Shown here one piece after another: positions 1 through 10,345 of a DNA stretch of 64,000 nucleotides. Numbering within the stretch: position 1 is the stretch's first letter; every line of letters begins with the position of its first letter. Under the pieces are notes generated by a model, which searched no databases, was not told the DNA's origin, and was given only the letters and a program-made list of their open reading frames with translations. Origin of the DNA: Tanypteryx hageni (taxonomy: Eukaryota; Arthropoda; Insecta; Odonata; Petaluridae); the NCBI GenBank assembly GCA_028673005.1, contig CM054118.1, forward strand, positions 87,104,964 to 87,168,963, written 5' to 3'. Made by a program: the position numbers and the translations under genes.

Positions 1-992
1 GACCTATATATATCTAGAAGTTTAGGTCTCGCCTGTAATCTACGATCTTTCAACGATGGCCAACTCAACTCATCAATGAGAAACGTAACGCTCTGTTTTT
101 TATCGTAATTCTTTTTCACGAATCTAGCTGCTCGCCGCTGTATTTTTTCTAAATCCTTTATGAGTCCCCTCTGAATTGGATCCCAAACCGCTGCTGCGTA
201 TTCCATTTGAGGTCTAACCAACGATAAATAACAGGATTCTCTCACCTTTTCCGTGCTTTTCCTGACTATCCTACGCACAAAAGCCAACTTCTTATTTGCC
301 GCACCCATCACTCGTCTTATGTGGGTGTCCCAAGACAAGTCATGATTCAAGGTTACCCCGAGGTATTTCACGGATTCCGAAACAGAAATGCTCTCACGAT
401 CTATCGAGTAGGTAAATACGGACGATGAGCTTCTAGATTTCCAAAAGTTTAGAACGTTACTCTTTTTCTGATTGATTTCTAGCTGCCATTCCTTGCACCA
501 AACAGATAACGCATCCAGATCATCCTGAAGCTGACGATGGTCGCTAGGACCATTAATTTCTCTATAGACTATGGTGTCATCCGCAAAAAGCCTGATATTA
601 CTTTTTACAACTGAGCTGATATCGTTTATATAAAGCAAGAAAAGCATAGGTCCGATCACACTACCCTGCGGAACTCCAGAGACTACATCTGCCATACTCG
701 AGGACTTACCATCGATGACTACTTTTTGTTTTCTATTCCAAAGGAAAGCGCGAACCCAGTTAATGACTTTAACATTAACGCCAAGATTTCCCAATTTTAA
801 TAACAACTTACGGTGGGGAACCTTGTCAAAAGCTTTTCTAAAATCAAGGAACACTGCATCGACCTGCTTATTATTTTCGCCGCATGATAAAACATCATTC
901 ACAAACAGACCGAGTTGGGTGTCACAGGATCTACCTTTTCTGAAGCCATGTTGACAGCTGACTAAGAGCAATCTACTCTCAAGATAACGCAT
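1..992 (-). CDS. LINE reverse transcriptase, partial at its C-terminus (runs off window)
   Basis: Open frame of 330 codons from ATG at 992 to the window edge with no stop. This is the polymerase of a non-LTR retrotransposon, which would copy element RNA at a nicked chromosomal target. In order: FRKGRSCDTQL (RT block 2), AVFLDFRKAFDKVPH (block 3, first catalytic Asp), GVPQGSVIGPMLFLLYINDI (block 4), the catalytic FADD at residues about 136-139 (bases 576-587), KYLGVTL and SWDTHI of the C-terminal part, then the thumb region YAAAVWDP and IQRRAARF. Upstream the frame is broken by a one-base shift near 1005, so the start ATG is not the native one; endonuclease and ORF1 are absent. The RT core is well preserved, so the copy is fairly young. 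Confidence 0.88.
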   Translation of the reverse strand, partial: MRYLESRLLLVSCQHGFRKGRSCDTQLGLFVNDVLSCGENNKQVDAVFLDFRKAFDKVPHRKLLLKLGNLGVNVKVINWVRAFLWNRKQKVVIDGKSSSMADVVSGVPQGSVIGPMLFLLYINDISSVVKSNIRLFADDTIVYREINGPSDHRQLQDDLDALSVWCKEWQLEINQKKSNVLNFWKSRSSSSVFTYSIDRESISVSESVKYLGVTLNHDLSWDTHIRRVMGAANKKLAFVRRIVRKSTEKVRESCYLSLVRPQMEYAAAVWDPIQRGLIKDLEKIQRRAARFVKKNYDKKQSVTFLIDELSWPSLKDRRLQARPKLLDIYR

Positions 993-1098
993 TGTGTTGC
1001 TAACAGTAAACAATAATGTGCTCAAAAATCTTACATGATAAGGATGTTAGAGAAATCGGCCTATAATTTTCGGGGTTTTCTTTGTCACCTCCCTTATG

Positions 1099-1191
1099 AA
1101 TGGGTGTGTCGTGTGCTAGTCTCCATTCATCAGGAACCTCACAGAGGGTAAGGTTCCTGATGAATGGAGACTAGCACACGTCACACCCATT
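1099..1191. repeat. 41-bp fold-back at LINE 5' end
   Basis: 1099-1139 and 1151-1191 are inverted copies with one mismatch, separated by 11 bases that are still LINE coding sequence. The result is a long hairpin exactly at the 5' boundary of the LINE copy. Confidence 0.9.
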
Positions 1192-1224
1192 TGTATGTTC
1201 ATGTGGCCAGTACATTAATTTTCG

Positions 1225-1396
1225 TTATCTAAAAGTGAGAGCAAACGAAAGAATCTAAGGAGGTGTGTAACCACCTATTTGAGAGCTTTCGGTCACTTAT
1301 TTCGAGAGTACGTTGAGTTTGAATGAAAATATTACCGAGTGACGTGAGCATGAAAAACTCGAAAAAGTGAACCCAAAGGCGCAAAGTCCAGCTAAT
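1225..1396 (+). mobile_element. Helitron 3'-end fragment
   Basis: Aligns with the 3' end of the Helitron at 39.0 kb (opposite strand), sharing AATATTACCGAGTGA and the terminal AACCCAxxGGC...CAAAG block. It ends in CTAAT at 1392-1396, matching the Helitron CTRRT end rule, but the terminal hairpin is degenerate. No coding capacity. Confidence 0.6.
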
Positions 1397-2690
1397 TAGC
1401 TTGTTTACAATATTTCAAGCTAAATCAACGGCTGTCGTCAAGTAAATTGCAAGTTATCCAATTGGATTTCAATTCTCGACCACGTTCGGTTTCACAAAAT
1501 ATCCTTGAATGTAGCTTGGTGCGTGAGACGGAGAAGAGCGGTAAATGATTAATTAAAAGTAGATTAATGAAAACGGTAGGACGCTATCGTCATTAGGACG
1601 AAGCCACTTGCAGTAAAAAACAAAATTTTCTCGTTCGCTGATTTTCCCTAATCTTCTAAATAACCTATTACAAGTAATGAGAAGTCATTTCTAATGACTC
1701 GTCTTTAAGTAGGTCTTCAATGTCATCCATTTGGGAGAAAAGAATAATAGTAGATCTGTCTCTCTCTCTCTCGTTTTATGAAAATTATTAGAAATCTTAT
1801 TGTGGCAGTTTGAACCGATCGGTCTCCTATTTTCTTAGGCCGCGAAAATTTGACTTATGTCAGAAATTCGATCTTCTGCTTATTACATGAACTGATAAGA
1901 ATGTATTTCAGGCCATCTAACGACTTTACCAATGACTAGCAAACCTCTTTAAAAATCTGTCTAGCAAACTATTGGCTACTAGGGAGATGCCAGTTGAAAT
2001 TCAACGGGAAAGTTTTTAAAATGAAATTTCGTGAATAGTTGCGACGCGAAGCTATTATCCAAATCAATAGTACCCAATTACACGAAACCGGCAACAATGC
2101 GAATCACTAAGAATGCGTCAAATTCTCGAGTTAAAAACTGATCTGTTGATCGATTCGACGCGTATTCAAAAATCAATGACAGGAAAACAAACTTTCGTTC
2201 TTTCAGGCGTTCGTAGTTTCAACTCCTACCATGATTTTAAGTAATTTTAATATGCGAATGATTAAATGTCCTGCATTCAAATGTTCTCGAAAATAACGCA
2301 ACGAATGTTGTTTACATTCGTTGCTATGAAAATCATTTCCCTCTCCTTCCTTCTCTCTCTCGTATTAAAAGCATTCAAAACACGCTTTCATCCATAATGA
2401 TTGAAATAACAATAAGATTTCGAGGTTTAACAATGTAATGGATTGGCAAGGCAACATCCCATTAAAATGGCAAGATTTCCCTAAAATATGTGAATTAAAC
2501 GTTTTACATGAGCTATTTCGAACTGTAAGCGATGAAGGATGAACAGAATAAGAAACTTCATAATGTTTTCTTTAAAATGGCCCAGATCCGAAAATTTTAG
2601 GTTAATTCTTTCTAATTTAGATTTTTAAAAAATAAAAGCCTGCAGGTCGAAAGGTCGAGTTTTACGTGTTATTTTATGGGAAATGGAAAT
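1397..2690. other. No recognisable feature
   Basis: AT-rich DNA with frequent stops in all frames. Only a short (TC)n run near 1760 is seen. Confidence 0.6.
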
Positions 2691-2699
2691 GTCTTCCTT

Positions 2700-2874
2700 T
2701 GAGTCGAACACAGGATATTTTTCGAGTTTTTTTCCATCACCTTAAAATATGCGAATTTAGTATTCCTGGCAAATTTCAAAAATATATCTCCATCTTCTAT
2801 CGAGTTATTCGCATTTTTATAGTGTGACAGAGGGAGCCACAAAGGGACAGAAGTAGCCTTTTATTATTATTAGA
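2700..2874 (-). mobile_element. Helitron 5' end fragment
   Basis: On the minus strand the sequence starts at 2874 with TCTAATAATAATAAAAG, very close to the 5' start TCTATAATAATAAAAG of the Helitron at 40,637. It is followed by a typical leader (TGTCCC, CTCTGTCACAC, then GAGATATATTTTTGAAATTT). No coding sequence; 3' boundary uncertain. Confidence 0.55.
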
Positions 2875-4221
2875 TATAGGCTCTCTCGGAGACGCATAAG
2901 TACGCCGATGGGTTAAAAGCTTTATTTATTTATTACATTTTTTCTTAATTTCGGATGCCGGATATTCAGATTTGGAAATTTCCAATGCTCACAATTAGAG
3001 TAAATTGTTTGACCTGCAAACTTCGAACAGATTTCAACAGCTTAAATTTACAAGTAATTATTTCGAAATTTTAAATGTACAAGTGGTTCATATTTGGACT
3101 TTTCAATTTGAATTTGACTTATATCATCTACCTTAAGATCACCATATGACGTTGGGCATAAAAATGAATTCAGGAAACACACTGAAGAAGTTCGTAGTAA
3201 AAAACTGCTCGGAAGGATATTTCGGGAACCGTGTACATTTTAATATTCGTTCCTGATTTGAGCATCATTTACTATAAGCTGTGATGACATAAACAATTAA
3301 CTAAATCGGAAAAAATAACAAATGGCGAAGTACTAGTAACGGAGGAAGCTCAGATTTATGTGGATATAAGATTTTTTTAATGCGGGATTGATAATTTGGT
3401 CAAATTGTTAACGAAATGTTTTGGAATGCTAATTTTTTCCATTTCTGTACATTATATTATATATATATTATTTCTATAAAGTACTTAACAACACATGATA
3501 TTCTCCTTTTTCAAATAAAGTTTATTTTAGATGATTAAAAACCTATCTCAATTAATTTGTAGGTTGATAGAGAACTTTGTATGGATTCATTTTCTTCTCT
3601 CCTTTAAGATCGTGCAATCATAAATATTTCTTTAATATAAAAAGAGTCTTAGACCTCATAACGGCGTAGCAAATACGATAGTACAATGTAGTTCAATGGG
3701 AAGTTTTGGAGACTTTTATTGGTTACAGATTATATAATGCTTATACGATATCTCGCATAAGATTATGCTTGCTACGGACTGTTTCACCTCTTGCAAATTA
3801 TATACGACTCCTGCGCGATGGAAAACATCGCTGAAGGTTTTAAAATGCACAAATTGATCACATTATCTTCCTTTGCACCTCACCTATTTGTGTTTGCTAC
3901 CTCACATTCGGGGTCCGGCTAAATAGTCTCTCCTTACCTCCGAATCTCTTCTCCGCCTGCCCTTGTCCTTTTTTCTCCGTCTCTCCAGCTGACGATCTCC
4001 CTCGCTTCATAATCCATTCAAAATCCATTTTATCTTCATCTGTATGCGTGAATCGCATCAGATTTTTAACGTTGGCTATAAAGAGAGCCGCTGACGACAA
4101 AAATAGCTCGAGGAGCCACCGATGGCGATGCCGTTGAGAGAGCGCGCCGAGGAAGCACGCGAGAAATCAGGCGGGGCAAGCCTACGAAAACGGATCTCTT
4201 TACGACCACCAAAGCAGCAGC
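2875..4221. other. No recognisable feature
   Basis: AT-rich, no open frame above about 70 codons, no repeat ends recognised. Confidence 0.55.
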
Positions 4222-4387
4222 CAGCGGAGGATCCAGAAAATGTCTTTGGGGAGGGGGGGAGGGGAGGGGGGGAGGCGATATAGCTGTTACATACATGTTT
4301 TCACAGTAATTGAAAAGTTATTCACATAAATTCTTTCTCATTTGATACAAAACAAATAAAATAAGATGAAATTACAATTTACAAGTT

Positions 4388-4644
4388 AAATAAAAGAGAG
4401 CGAGCTACACTGGCAAATATATAAAATATAAGCGAAGGAAATTCTCCAAAGCCAGTCAAACTGATAAAACGCGTTTAAAAGGCCGGATAAAAACAGATGA
4501 ACCCGGATAAAAACCGGATAAAAACCCAATACGTATTTCGGCTACAAAGTAACCATCATCAGGGGTTAAAAAAGGGGGAAGGGGGGACTTGAGAGAGGGC
4601 TTTATCAGTTTGACTGGCTTTGGAGAATTTCCTTCGCTTATATT
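4388..4644 (-). mobile_element. Penelope-like (or retrozyme-like) insertion with inverted arms
   Basis: The 257-bp insert is flanked by a perfect 16-bp direct repeat TTACAATTTACAAGTT (4372-4387 and 4645-4660). It contains perfect 47-bp inverted arms at 4422-4468 and 4601-4647 and, between them on the minus strand, a hammerhead-like core. Repeated GGATAAAAA blocks lie between arm and ribozyme. No protein sequence. Inverted arms around hammerhead-bearing PLE termini are known in PLEs; assignment to PLE rather than retrozyme is inference. Confidence 0.65.
4529..4562 (-). ncRNA. Hammerhead ribozyme-like core (PLE-associated)
   Basis: Minus strand: CTGATGA (4562-4556), stem II GGTTAC/GTAGCC with a UUU loop (six pairs including one G-U), GAAA (4539-4536), then TACGTATT, which could form the very short stem III seen in PLE hammerheads. 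The catalytic core is intact by eye. Self-cleavage is inferred. Confidence 0.6.
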
Positions 4645-4759
4645 TTACAATTTACAAGTTTTACTAGATCGATTCGTAATATTTTTTCGGTTCTGCTTCA
4701 GCTGTAGGGGTGGGGGGGGGGGGATCGCCCTTCCCCCTGGATCAGCCACTGGCAGCAAC

Positions 4760-5205
4760 GCGGACTTTTTCAAATCGGCCGTCGTTTCGCTCCGCGGGGG
4801 AATTTGCAGTTCCTGTGGCGCCCACTCCTTCCGAGTGGTGCTTTCTCCCCCTTCCTCTCTCAATCACTTTCACTCTCACCGTATCGGTCTCTCATTTTAT
4901 GCTCGCGTTCGATTCACTTTCCTCTGGCGGTCCGTCCCAAATTATCGAAAAACGTTCGTGTATCACACTCGGAGAATCATAAGGTGCACGAAGGAATGAG
5001 CTGCTTGTTTTGGTCGAGAACGAAACGCCGCATTTCTCCGTCACGCACCGAGATGATGTTGCAGATGATTGGCAATTGCGTCGTTGCGAAGAATAGTCAT
5101 GTTATTGAGGAAAAATGTGTCGGACACAGTTGTAGGTGTAATTACGGTGGAAAAATGCAGTTGCGCTTGAGAAGCGAAACGTTGCGGTTTGCCTTGTGTA
5201 TGTGA
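4760..5205. other. No recognisable feature
   Basis: Mixed-composition DNA with overlapping open frames on both strands that match nothing I recognise. Confidence 0.5.
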
Positions 5206-5402
5206 GAGAAGGGGGAGAGGGGGGGAGGAGAGGGGGGGGGAGAGGGGGGGAGATAGAGATGGAGGGAGAGAGAGGGGGGGAGAGAGAGGGGGAGATAGAG
5301 AGGGGGGGATAGAGAGGGGGGAGAGGGGGGAGAAAAAGAGGGGAGAGGGAGAGGAGGGAGAGAGGGGGGAGAGAGAGAGAGGGGGGAGAGAGAGAGGAGG
5401 CG
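5206..5402. repeat. Purine (GA-rich) low-complexity tract
   Basis: About 195 bases almost wholly A and G on the + strand, built from GGGGGAGA and GAGAGAGA. It produces long spurious Pro/Ser/Leu frames on the minus strand. Confidence 0.9.
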
Positions 5403-5636
5403 TGGCGGGGGCATATGGAGACAGAGAGAGGAAGTGAAGTGAAGGCGGATGGGGCGGAAGGGGCAACGGCGGAGGTTGCATTGCCTCGCCTTCTTGCGTT
5501 ACGGAATATTCCATAACAATTATTTTAGAAACGTGAAGTGTATTCGATATAATACGGAGAGCCCAACACTTTCATTGTAATTCCTGTAAAATTTGATTTA
5601 GTGATTTTTAAAAAACTTAATATTAATATTTTCTAT

Positions 5637-6345
5637 TTATTTATTCATATAATTCCAAATACAGCGCAAGCCATTTTACAGCGAAATATTATAGCGAAAT
5701 AAGTTAACAATACTATACATAATAACAAATAATAAAGATGGAGAAAAATAAAAGAGGCAGAGTACGAAGACGAACTAAGATTGAGGTTTGAAGGATGAGA
5801 TGAATGACTGACAGAAAGCATCTGACTTCGGGGGCAGGGGATCGAGGAGAGCGAGAGATGTGAGGCGGGAAAACCTTGGAATATTTACTTGCGGTAGAGA
5901 GGAGAGACGGGTAGACCGAGTTGGAATACGGAAACCGAAAAGATAAAGAAGGTGAGGGCAGTCGAGTTTAGCATTGAGGATATTATAGACAAATGAAAGA
6001 CCTGATTTTGCGCGGAGTGACAGAAGTGGTCCAAGAGACGGAAAAGACAAAATTTCATTTTCCGTGGCGCTTCGGAGAGATGGTACATACATTTTCAGAG
6101 TCATTATAAAGAAATTTAAGATAGAGAGGCTTGGGTAGAGGAAGCTGAGATGGCTCAAATGGGGAAACAATAGGAAATAACATGAAGAACAATCCCACAG
6201 AAGTAGAGGCGTAGGGAATAGTGGCCCTTGATGTCCGCAAATCTATATAGAAATCCCAGAGGAGACATAGTTTTGTTCTTTATTTTAGACAAGTGGGGAC
6301 AGAAGGTGAGTTTACTATGAGTGATAATTTGGATTCTCTGCCCTC
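5637..6345 (-). mobile_element. Jockey-like LINE, 3' end of ORF2 and tail
   Basis: Minus-strand relic of a LINE RT C-terminal region. From upstream: SKLTFCPHLSKIKNKTMS and GFLYRFADIKG (near 6340-6230), LRLYFCGIVLHVISYCFP, then in other frames the terminal region 5775-6170 with LDCPHLLYLFGFRIPTRSTR. This matches segment by segment the LINE inserted at 45.3-46.1 kb (YRFKEINDPLALKSFFS, FSLRVPSRSTRL) and the scrap at 30.9 kb. The 3' end is an (AATA)n tail at 5637-5650. At least two frameshifts; RT catalytic part absent. Confidence 0.75.
5775..6170 (-). pseudogene. LINE ORF2 C-terminal fragment
   Basis: 131-codon frame whose last 70 residues (LDCPHLLYLFGF, then RIPTRSTRLSSLPQ, then SPL-like LLDPLPPKSDAFC) resemble the extreme C-terminus of Jockey/I-group ORF2 proteins. 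The N-terminal part of the frame is out of register with the LINE protein because of a frameshift, and the first codons are not a real start. No catalytic motif is present. It is followed by about 125 bases of AT-rich 3' UTR and the A-rich tail. Confidence 0.6.
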
Positions 6346-8850
6346 GATAGGTGCTTATGTCTAACAGATGGATATTGCTTTATAGTGGATCTGTAGGCAA
6401 ATGTGACCATTACACCGTTCCTTTTACAAGTGATTCTTAGAGACGCAATAAAATTTACGGTCGTTGAATGCGAGTGTTAGAGCATGGCTGTCTTCATCGA
6501 CTCGACCTAATCACAGCGATCGTTCTCTCTCTCTCCTATTGTATTAAAAGTGAAATTTTCCTGCCTCACCGTTTCATTTTTTTCTGCGAGCTATCCACCT
6601 TGTCTTTAATAATTCGCCATCCTATTTCCACCGTAAGATTAAGCTTGGTGGTCATCCTTGACACGATAGGCGGGCAAAAAACCGCAACATGAAGTTGCGA
6701 TTTCGATTGTAGACGCCAGCCTTGTAACGATAAAGCTTTCGAGGAGGGCTTATAAAAGAGACGAAATTTTATCCGCAACCGAACGAAATAGAGGTGTCAG
6801 ACCGAAGCGTCGTGGTCTTCCTGTGAAGTATGCGCCCGCAAAACGGTCTTCCGAAGACGGTCTGCGAACCGCCGCTGATCATTCGGGAGAGCCCTTACAT
6901 TGACACGGAGCTCCGCTCTGGCGAACGATAATGGCAAAGAATATACTTGATTTTCCCCACTGCGTCCTTGCCGCGAGAGCCATCTTTTTCGAAGAAGCTG
7001 TAATTTTTTCCACCGGTTAACACCGAAGGTGGTTTTCCACGATTCGGATCCAGAGGCAGGTCCTTTTATGTATTCCAGGAATATCTTGTGGTAGCTGTAA
7101 ATGTTTATGGTTCTGTAACGACGGAAAACAGTCTGAGATCTCTATCGAACGTAACATTGATGTTACGTCCGATCACTATCTAAATCATTTTTTATTAAAA
7201 TGTCAAAATTTATTTGACATCGATGAAGGAAATATGTATAACCAGATTTTCGACTTTTTGACACATATTAATATGTAAATGCAGAGAAGCTTAAACATTC
7301 ACCTCCAAACGCGCATGCATTGACTGTAGATCTGAACAAATAGGGAGGAAAAAAGATTAAACTGCTTAAAAGACGTTCTTGAATAAAAAATTAATTTCCG
7401 AAAAATACATCAGTTTGGTCAACAAGAGAATAAGTGTTTAGCTTCAGAATATGTAAGCGCTTCCAAAAGACTTGTAATATGCAAGAGATTTTCTATTATT
7501 GTGTTAGTTCACACATATACACGTCCCTCGTTTAGCGAGCTATCGAATAGCGCGCTTTCGATTTAAAGCGGTTTTCGTGTCTGAGAATTCTTTAGATTAG
7601 GGTAATAGCAATTTAAGATTTTGAGCAGATTTACTGTATTAATTTAATTTCTAAAAAAGAGAAATCGCCCAGTCGCTATTATCTTAATTAGTAGTATATT
7701 ACGTTAATATTTAAGTAAGCTGAACAAAATTGCACCCTGATAAAACATCCAAGAAATTATATATACTTGTTCCGTCTTCTTTGGTGTGATTACATATGGT
7801 ACATATATCTCTAGATTAAGCTCTAGTAGAGCTTAATGATAGCATATATAAGTGAAGAAGTTTGTGAGGCATTACTATGGTGATTACTATTATTATCTTT
7901 CTTCCAACAAATAATTATTCGAAAAACCCACCATGGATGCCCATTCCATCGGTCATTGATGGCTTTCTGATGTTCACATATGATTTCTTGGGCGTTCATG
8001 TGTGTGTGTCTGCGCGCGCGCGTACAAAATTGGAAACTGAAGATTGCCAAATGACAATGACTCATCACGCTCGGAGGATAAGCAGGCGGCTTTGGAACGG
8101 GGCAAATGTCACGAGATAATAAGGGTTCGGTTATAAAAGTCCTCTCAAGATTCAAACGACCAAGAAAAACTTTTAAATGGAGGCGGGAGGGGGGAAAATA
8201 CGACGGAGACCTCCGTTTCAGCGAATTGTATGAGGGTCTGACGTTTAAAAGGCAAATATGTGTCGCTAATGAATTTTACGATGCAGGTGTGGTGATAGCA
8301 AAACGTCAATACGGTTCATTTGTCGATCGTCATCTTTCTCCTTGTAGGCTACCGCATGGGACAATCGCTTCAAATTTCGAAATTCGATTGTTTTCCGTCG
8401 ATTGTGAAAGATATTTTGCCCGATGAGTTGATTCGTCATCCGGGGACCATTGTTCACCAGGAGAGTATTTCGCGAAGACAACATCTCGGTTACTTTTTGC
8501 GTCAACGAAAATGTCCATAAACGCATCGGCGACACTCTCTGCAACCGAAGGTCGTGACTTACCTCACGGCGGGGACGCGGCGATATTTACCCCAACCTTT
8601 GCGTATTTTCTGAATGCCAAACAAAGACGAAAAAAGTATCCGGGGATTCCCTCGCAGCTGCGCCGCGATCGCAGACCAAATATTGCGACACGTTCTCATA
8701 GCGACCGACGCCGACCAAATACTACGACTTTCGATTCTCTAGCCCGAAGTCGCGGAAAAGGATGCGTTGCTCCGCTCCCGACACGCCCTAAACGACTGGA
8801 ATCGCCGTCCCCAGGTCAACCGAGAGATGGGATTTACGAGCAGTGGATAT
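6346..8850. other. No recognisable feature (2.5 kb)
   Basis: No repeat end or coding motif that I recognise. A short alternating TG/CG run (8001-8022) and modest open frames at 7823-8520 on both strands have no motif, no splice context and no codon bias worth calling. Confidence 0.5.
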
Positions 8851-8920
8851 TCGGAGAGAAAGAGAGAGGGAGAAAGAAGGAGAAAGGGAGAGAGGGAGAA
8901 AGGAGAAAGGGAGAGAGAAT
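8851..8920. repeat. GA-rich low-complexity tract
   Basis: GAGAAAGAGAGAGGGAGAAAG-type purine run on the + strand, about 70 bp. Confidence 0.85.
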
Positions 8921-9614
8921 AGGAGGGAGGCTATCCGTTGTTTCGCAGAAGAAATGTCGGAGACTGCATCACTTAGAGAGGATCGACCATAAAATAACTT
9001 ATTCACAGCATTAATTTAAAAAATCTTCATTCAATTTTGATTTGGGTAAAATAGTGATTTTGGGGAGTGTAAAAACAAATAGTTTCTCATTGACCAATTG
9101 TCCGTGCTGCATCACGGTAAAACTCTTCCAAAAGACCGAAATTTAAACTTTTTTATTTCCGAAATCTGATAATGGAATTAAAACAAAAGATTTAAATCTA
9201 GATTAAGGCTCGACATTTTTCTTTATCTAGCTGCGGCACCGTCTTGCTTGCGAGCAACAGGCTGCGGAACTCGGCTTCATAGTTTTGTAATAGGAATTAT
9301 AGAACGGATGGAGACGCAGATTCGCCCAGCCACGCGAATACTTTCTAGGACTGCGCGAGAAAGATGGCCGCGATAGGAACGCAGGATTTAATGCGCGTGG
9401 TAATTGATTTCCTTCGAGATGTTAAACATTGAGGTTCTTTTCGAATGATCGAAATCGAATCGGATCGAAGGAGCGGCTTGGTTGGATCGAACAGTTGACA
9501 GCCGCACTTTTGGCGACGGCGCTGCAAATAATTAATCCGAGCGCCGAAATGTTTCGCCAATTTTAGGTTGAATAACAAAATGGCGGTTTTATTTCTTTAC
9601 ACAGATTTCAACAA
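8921..9614. other. No recognisable feature
   Basis: Nothing matched; sequence flanks the Harbinger target site. Confidence 0.5.
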
Positions 9615-9617
9615 TAA

Positions 9618-10342
9618 GGCCAGGTACACACGGACGATTTTCTGCCGCTGCGTTATTCAACCGTTTTTCCGACGCTTTCCCGACCTTATGGCGGACTATA
9701 GTTTCAAATGGGAGAGCACACACGGACGTTGGCGTTTTTTAAAACGTTGCGGCAACGCTGAGCTAACGTCGGTATCTCTGCAACGAGACGGTACCGTTGC
9801 GGTAAAACACGGGTCGACGGGCCAACCGAACAATAGCAGGTATAGACAGGCACAGACGGAAGACATTTGAACGCAGCCCCTTGGTTTTGATTTCAGCCAG
9901 CATATCAATGGGAGGTATGACCAGTCTCATGTTGGTATCGGAACTTAAAATCTTGCGTTTTATTTTCTCTAGTAATTCGTCGAATGGCATAACAGACATC
10001 CTCATATAATTAAAGAATTTCGACTCGTCCTCTCTTAATTCTCCGTACAATGAATGAAACGCTCCTTTCGTTAGCCTCGCGCTCACTATTGGGTGCACCC
10101 AATATCTTCTCTTCTTTTTGTTGATACATTTCTATGCAAGATAGACAGCACGCCTACGTGCGTCCATCTTCTTCGGTAGTTCGCAGCAAACTGAAGTGAA
10201 GAATGAGGGTTTTGCGGAAGGGTATAGGATCAGGCGGCAAAACATCGTCTAGTGTGTTCTCAAGGTGTTGGACGTTGTTTTATCGTAGAGACTGTCCGAC
10301 ATTTTACCGCACCGGCAGAAAGTCGTCCGTGTGTACCTGGCC
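9618..10342 (-). mobile_element. PIF/Harbinger element, internally deleted
   Basis: 725-bp element with near-perfect terminal inverted repeats of about 35 bp (GGCCAGGTACACACGGACGA at both ends, two mismatches further in) and the 3-bp target duplication TAA (9615-9617 and 10343-10345) typical of PIF/Harbinger. It keeps only the N-terminal part of a transposase on the minus strand, so it is an internal-deletion derivative that would need a transposase in trans. It sits at the boundary of an R-family repeat. Termini are so well preserved that it is probably a recent insertion. Confidence 0.93.
9763..10125 (-). pseudogene. Harbinger transposase, N-terminal remnant
   Basis: Minus-strand frame reading KKRRYWVHPI, then FHSLYGELREDESKFFNYMR, then MPFDELLEKIKRKI and SSDTNMRLVIPPIDMLA. 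This is the conserved N-terminal region of PIF/Harbinger nucleases (WVHP, RxxxxFFxYFRM, FDELL, IxPxERLA). In complete proteins the catalytic DDE region follows; here the frame passes at about residue 85 into unrelated sequence near the other terminus and stops, so all catalytic residues are missing. The call covers codons upstream of the first Met because the family motif YWVHP lies there. Not functional as a nuclease; a DNA-binding remnant is conceivable but untested. Confidence 0.8.
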
Positions 10343-10345
10343 TAA

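Larger units (their letters stand above)
1..1192 (-). mobile_element. 5'-truncated CR1/L2- or Jockey-like LINE fragment, ORF2 part
   Basis: Minus-strand sequence encoding a non-LTR reverse transcriptase runs off the left edge. The most 5' coding part (about 993-1150) reads EVPDEWRLAHDTPIHKGG and then ENYRPISLTSL, the usual entry to RT block 1. It joins the main frame through a one-base shift near 1005. The 5' end is not a clean truncation: it stops at about 1150 and is followed by an inverted copy of itself (1151-1191). Clade placement is inferred from motif style only; the LINE at the right edge of the window could be the same family, but the two share no overlapping region to test this. Confidence 0.9.
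4222..4751. mobile_element. hAT-type MITE with nested PLE insertion
   Basis: Left end CAGCGGAGGATCCAG and right end (complement) CAGTGGCTGATCCAGG are hAT-like inverted termini. Flanks are GCAGCAGC (4214-4221) and GCAGCAAC (4752-4759), an 8-bp target duplication with one change. No transposase. G-runs follow both termini. About half the element is the later insertion at 4388-4644. Confidence 0.75.

Noticed and set aside
5041..5514. 157- and 90-codon minus-strand Pro/Ser/Leu frames
   Set aside because: They are the translation of a GA-rich low-complexity tract; the same happens at 8.8, 29.8, 52.1-52.6 and 55.0-55.4 kb.
8511..9014. 167-codon frame on the + strand
   Set aside because: Starts without context, ends in a GA tract, no domain recognised and no codon preference visible.
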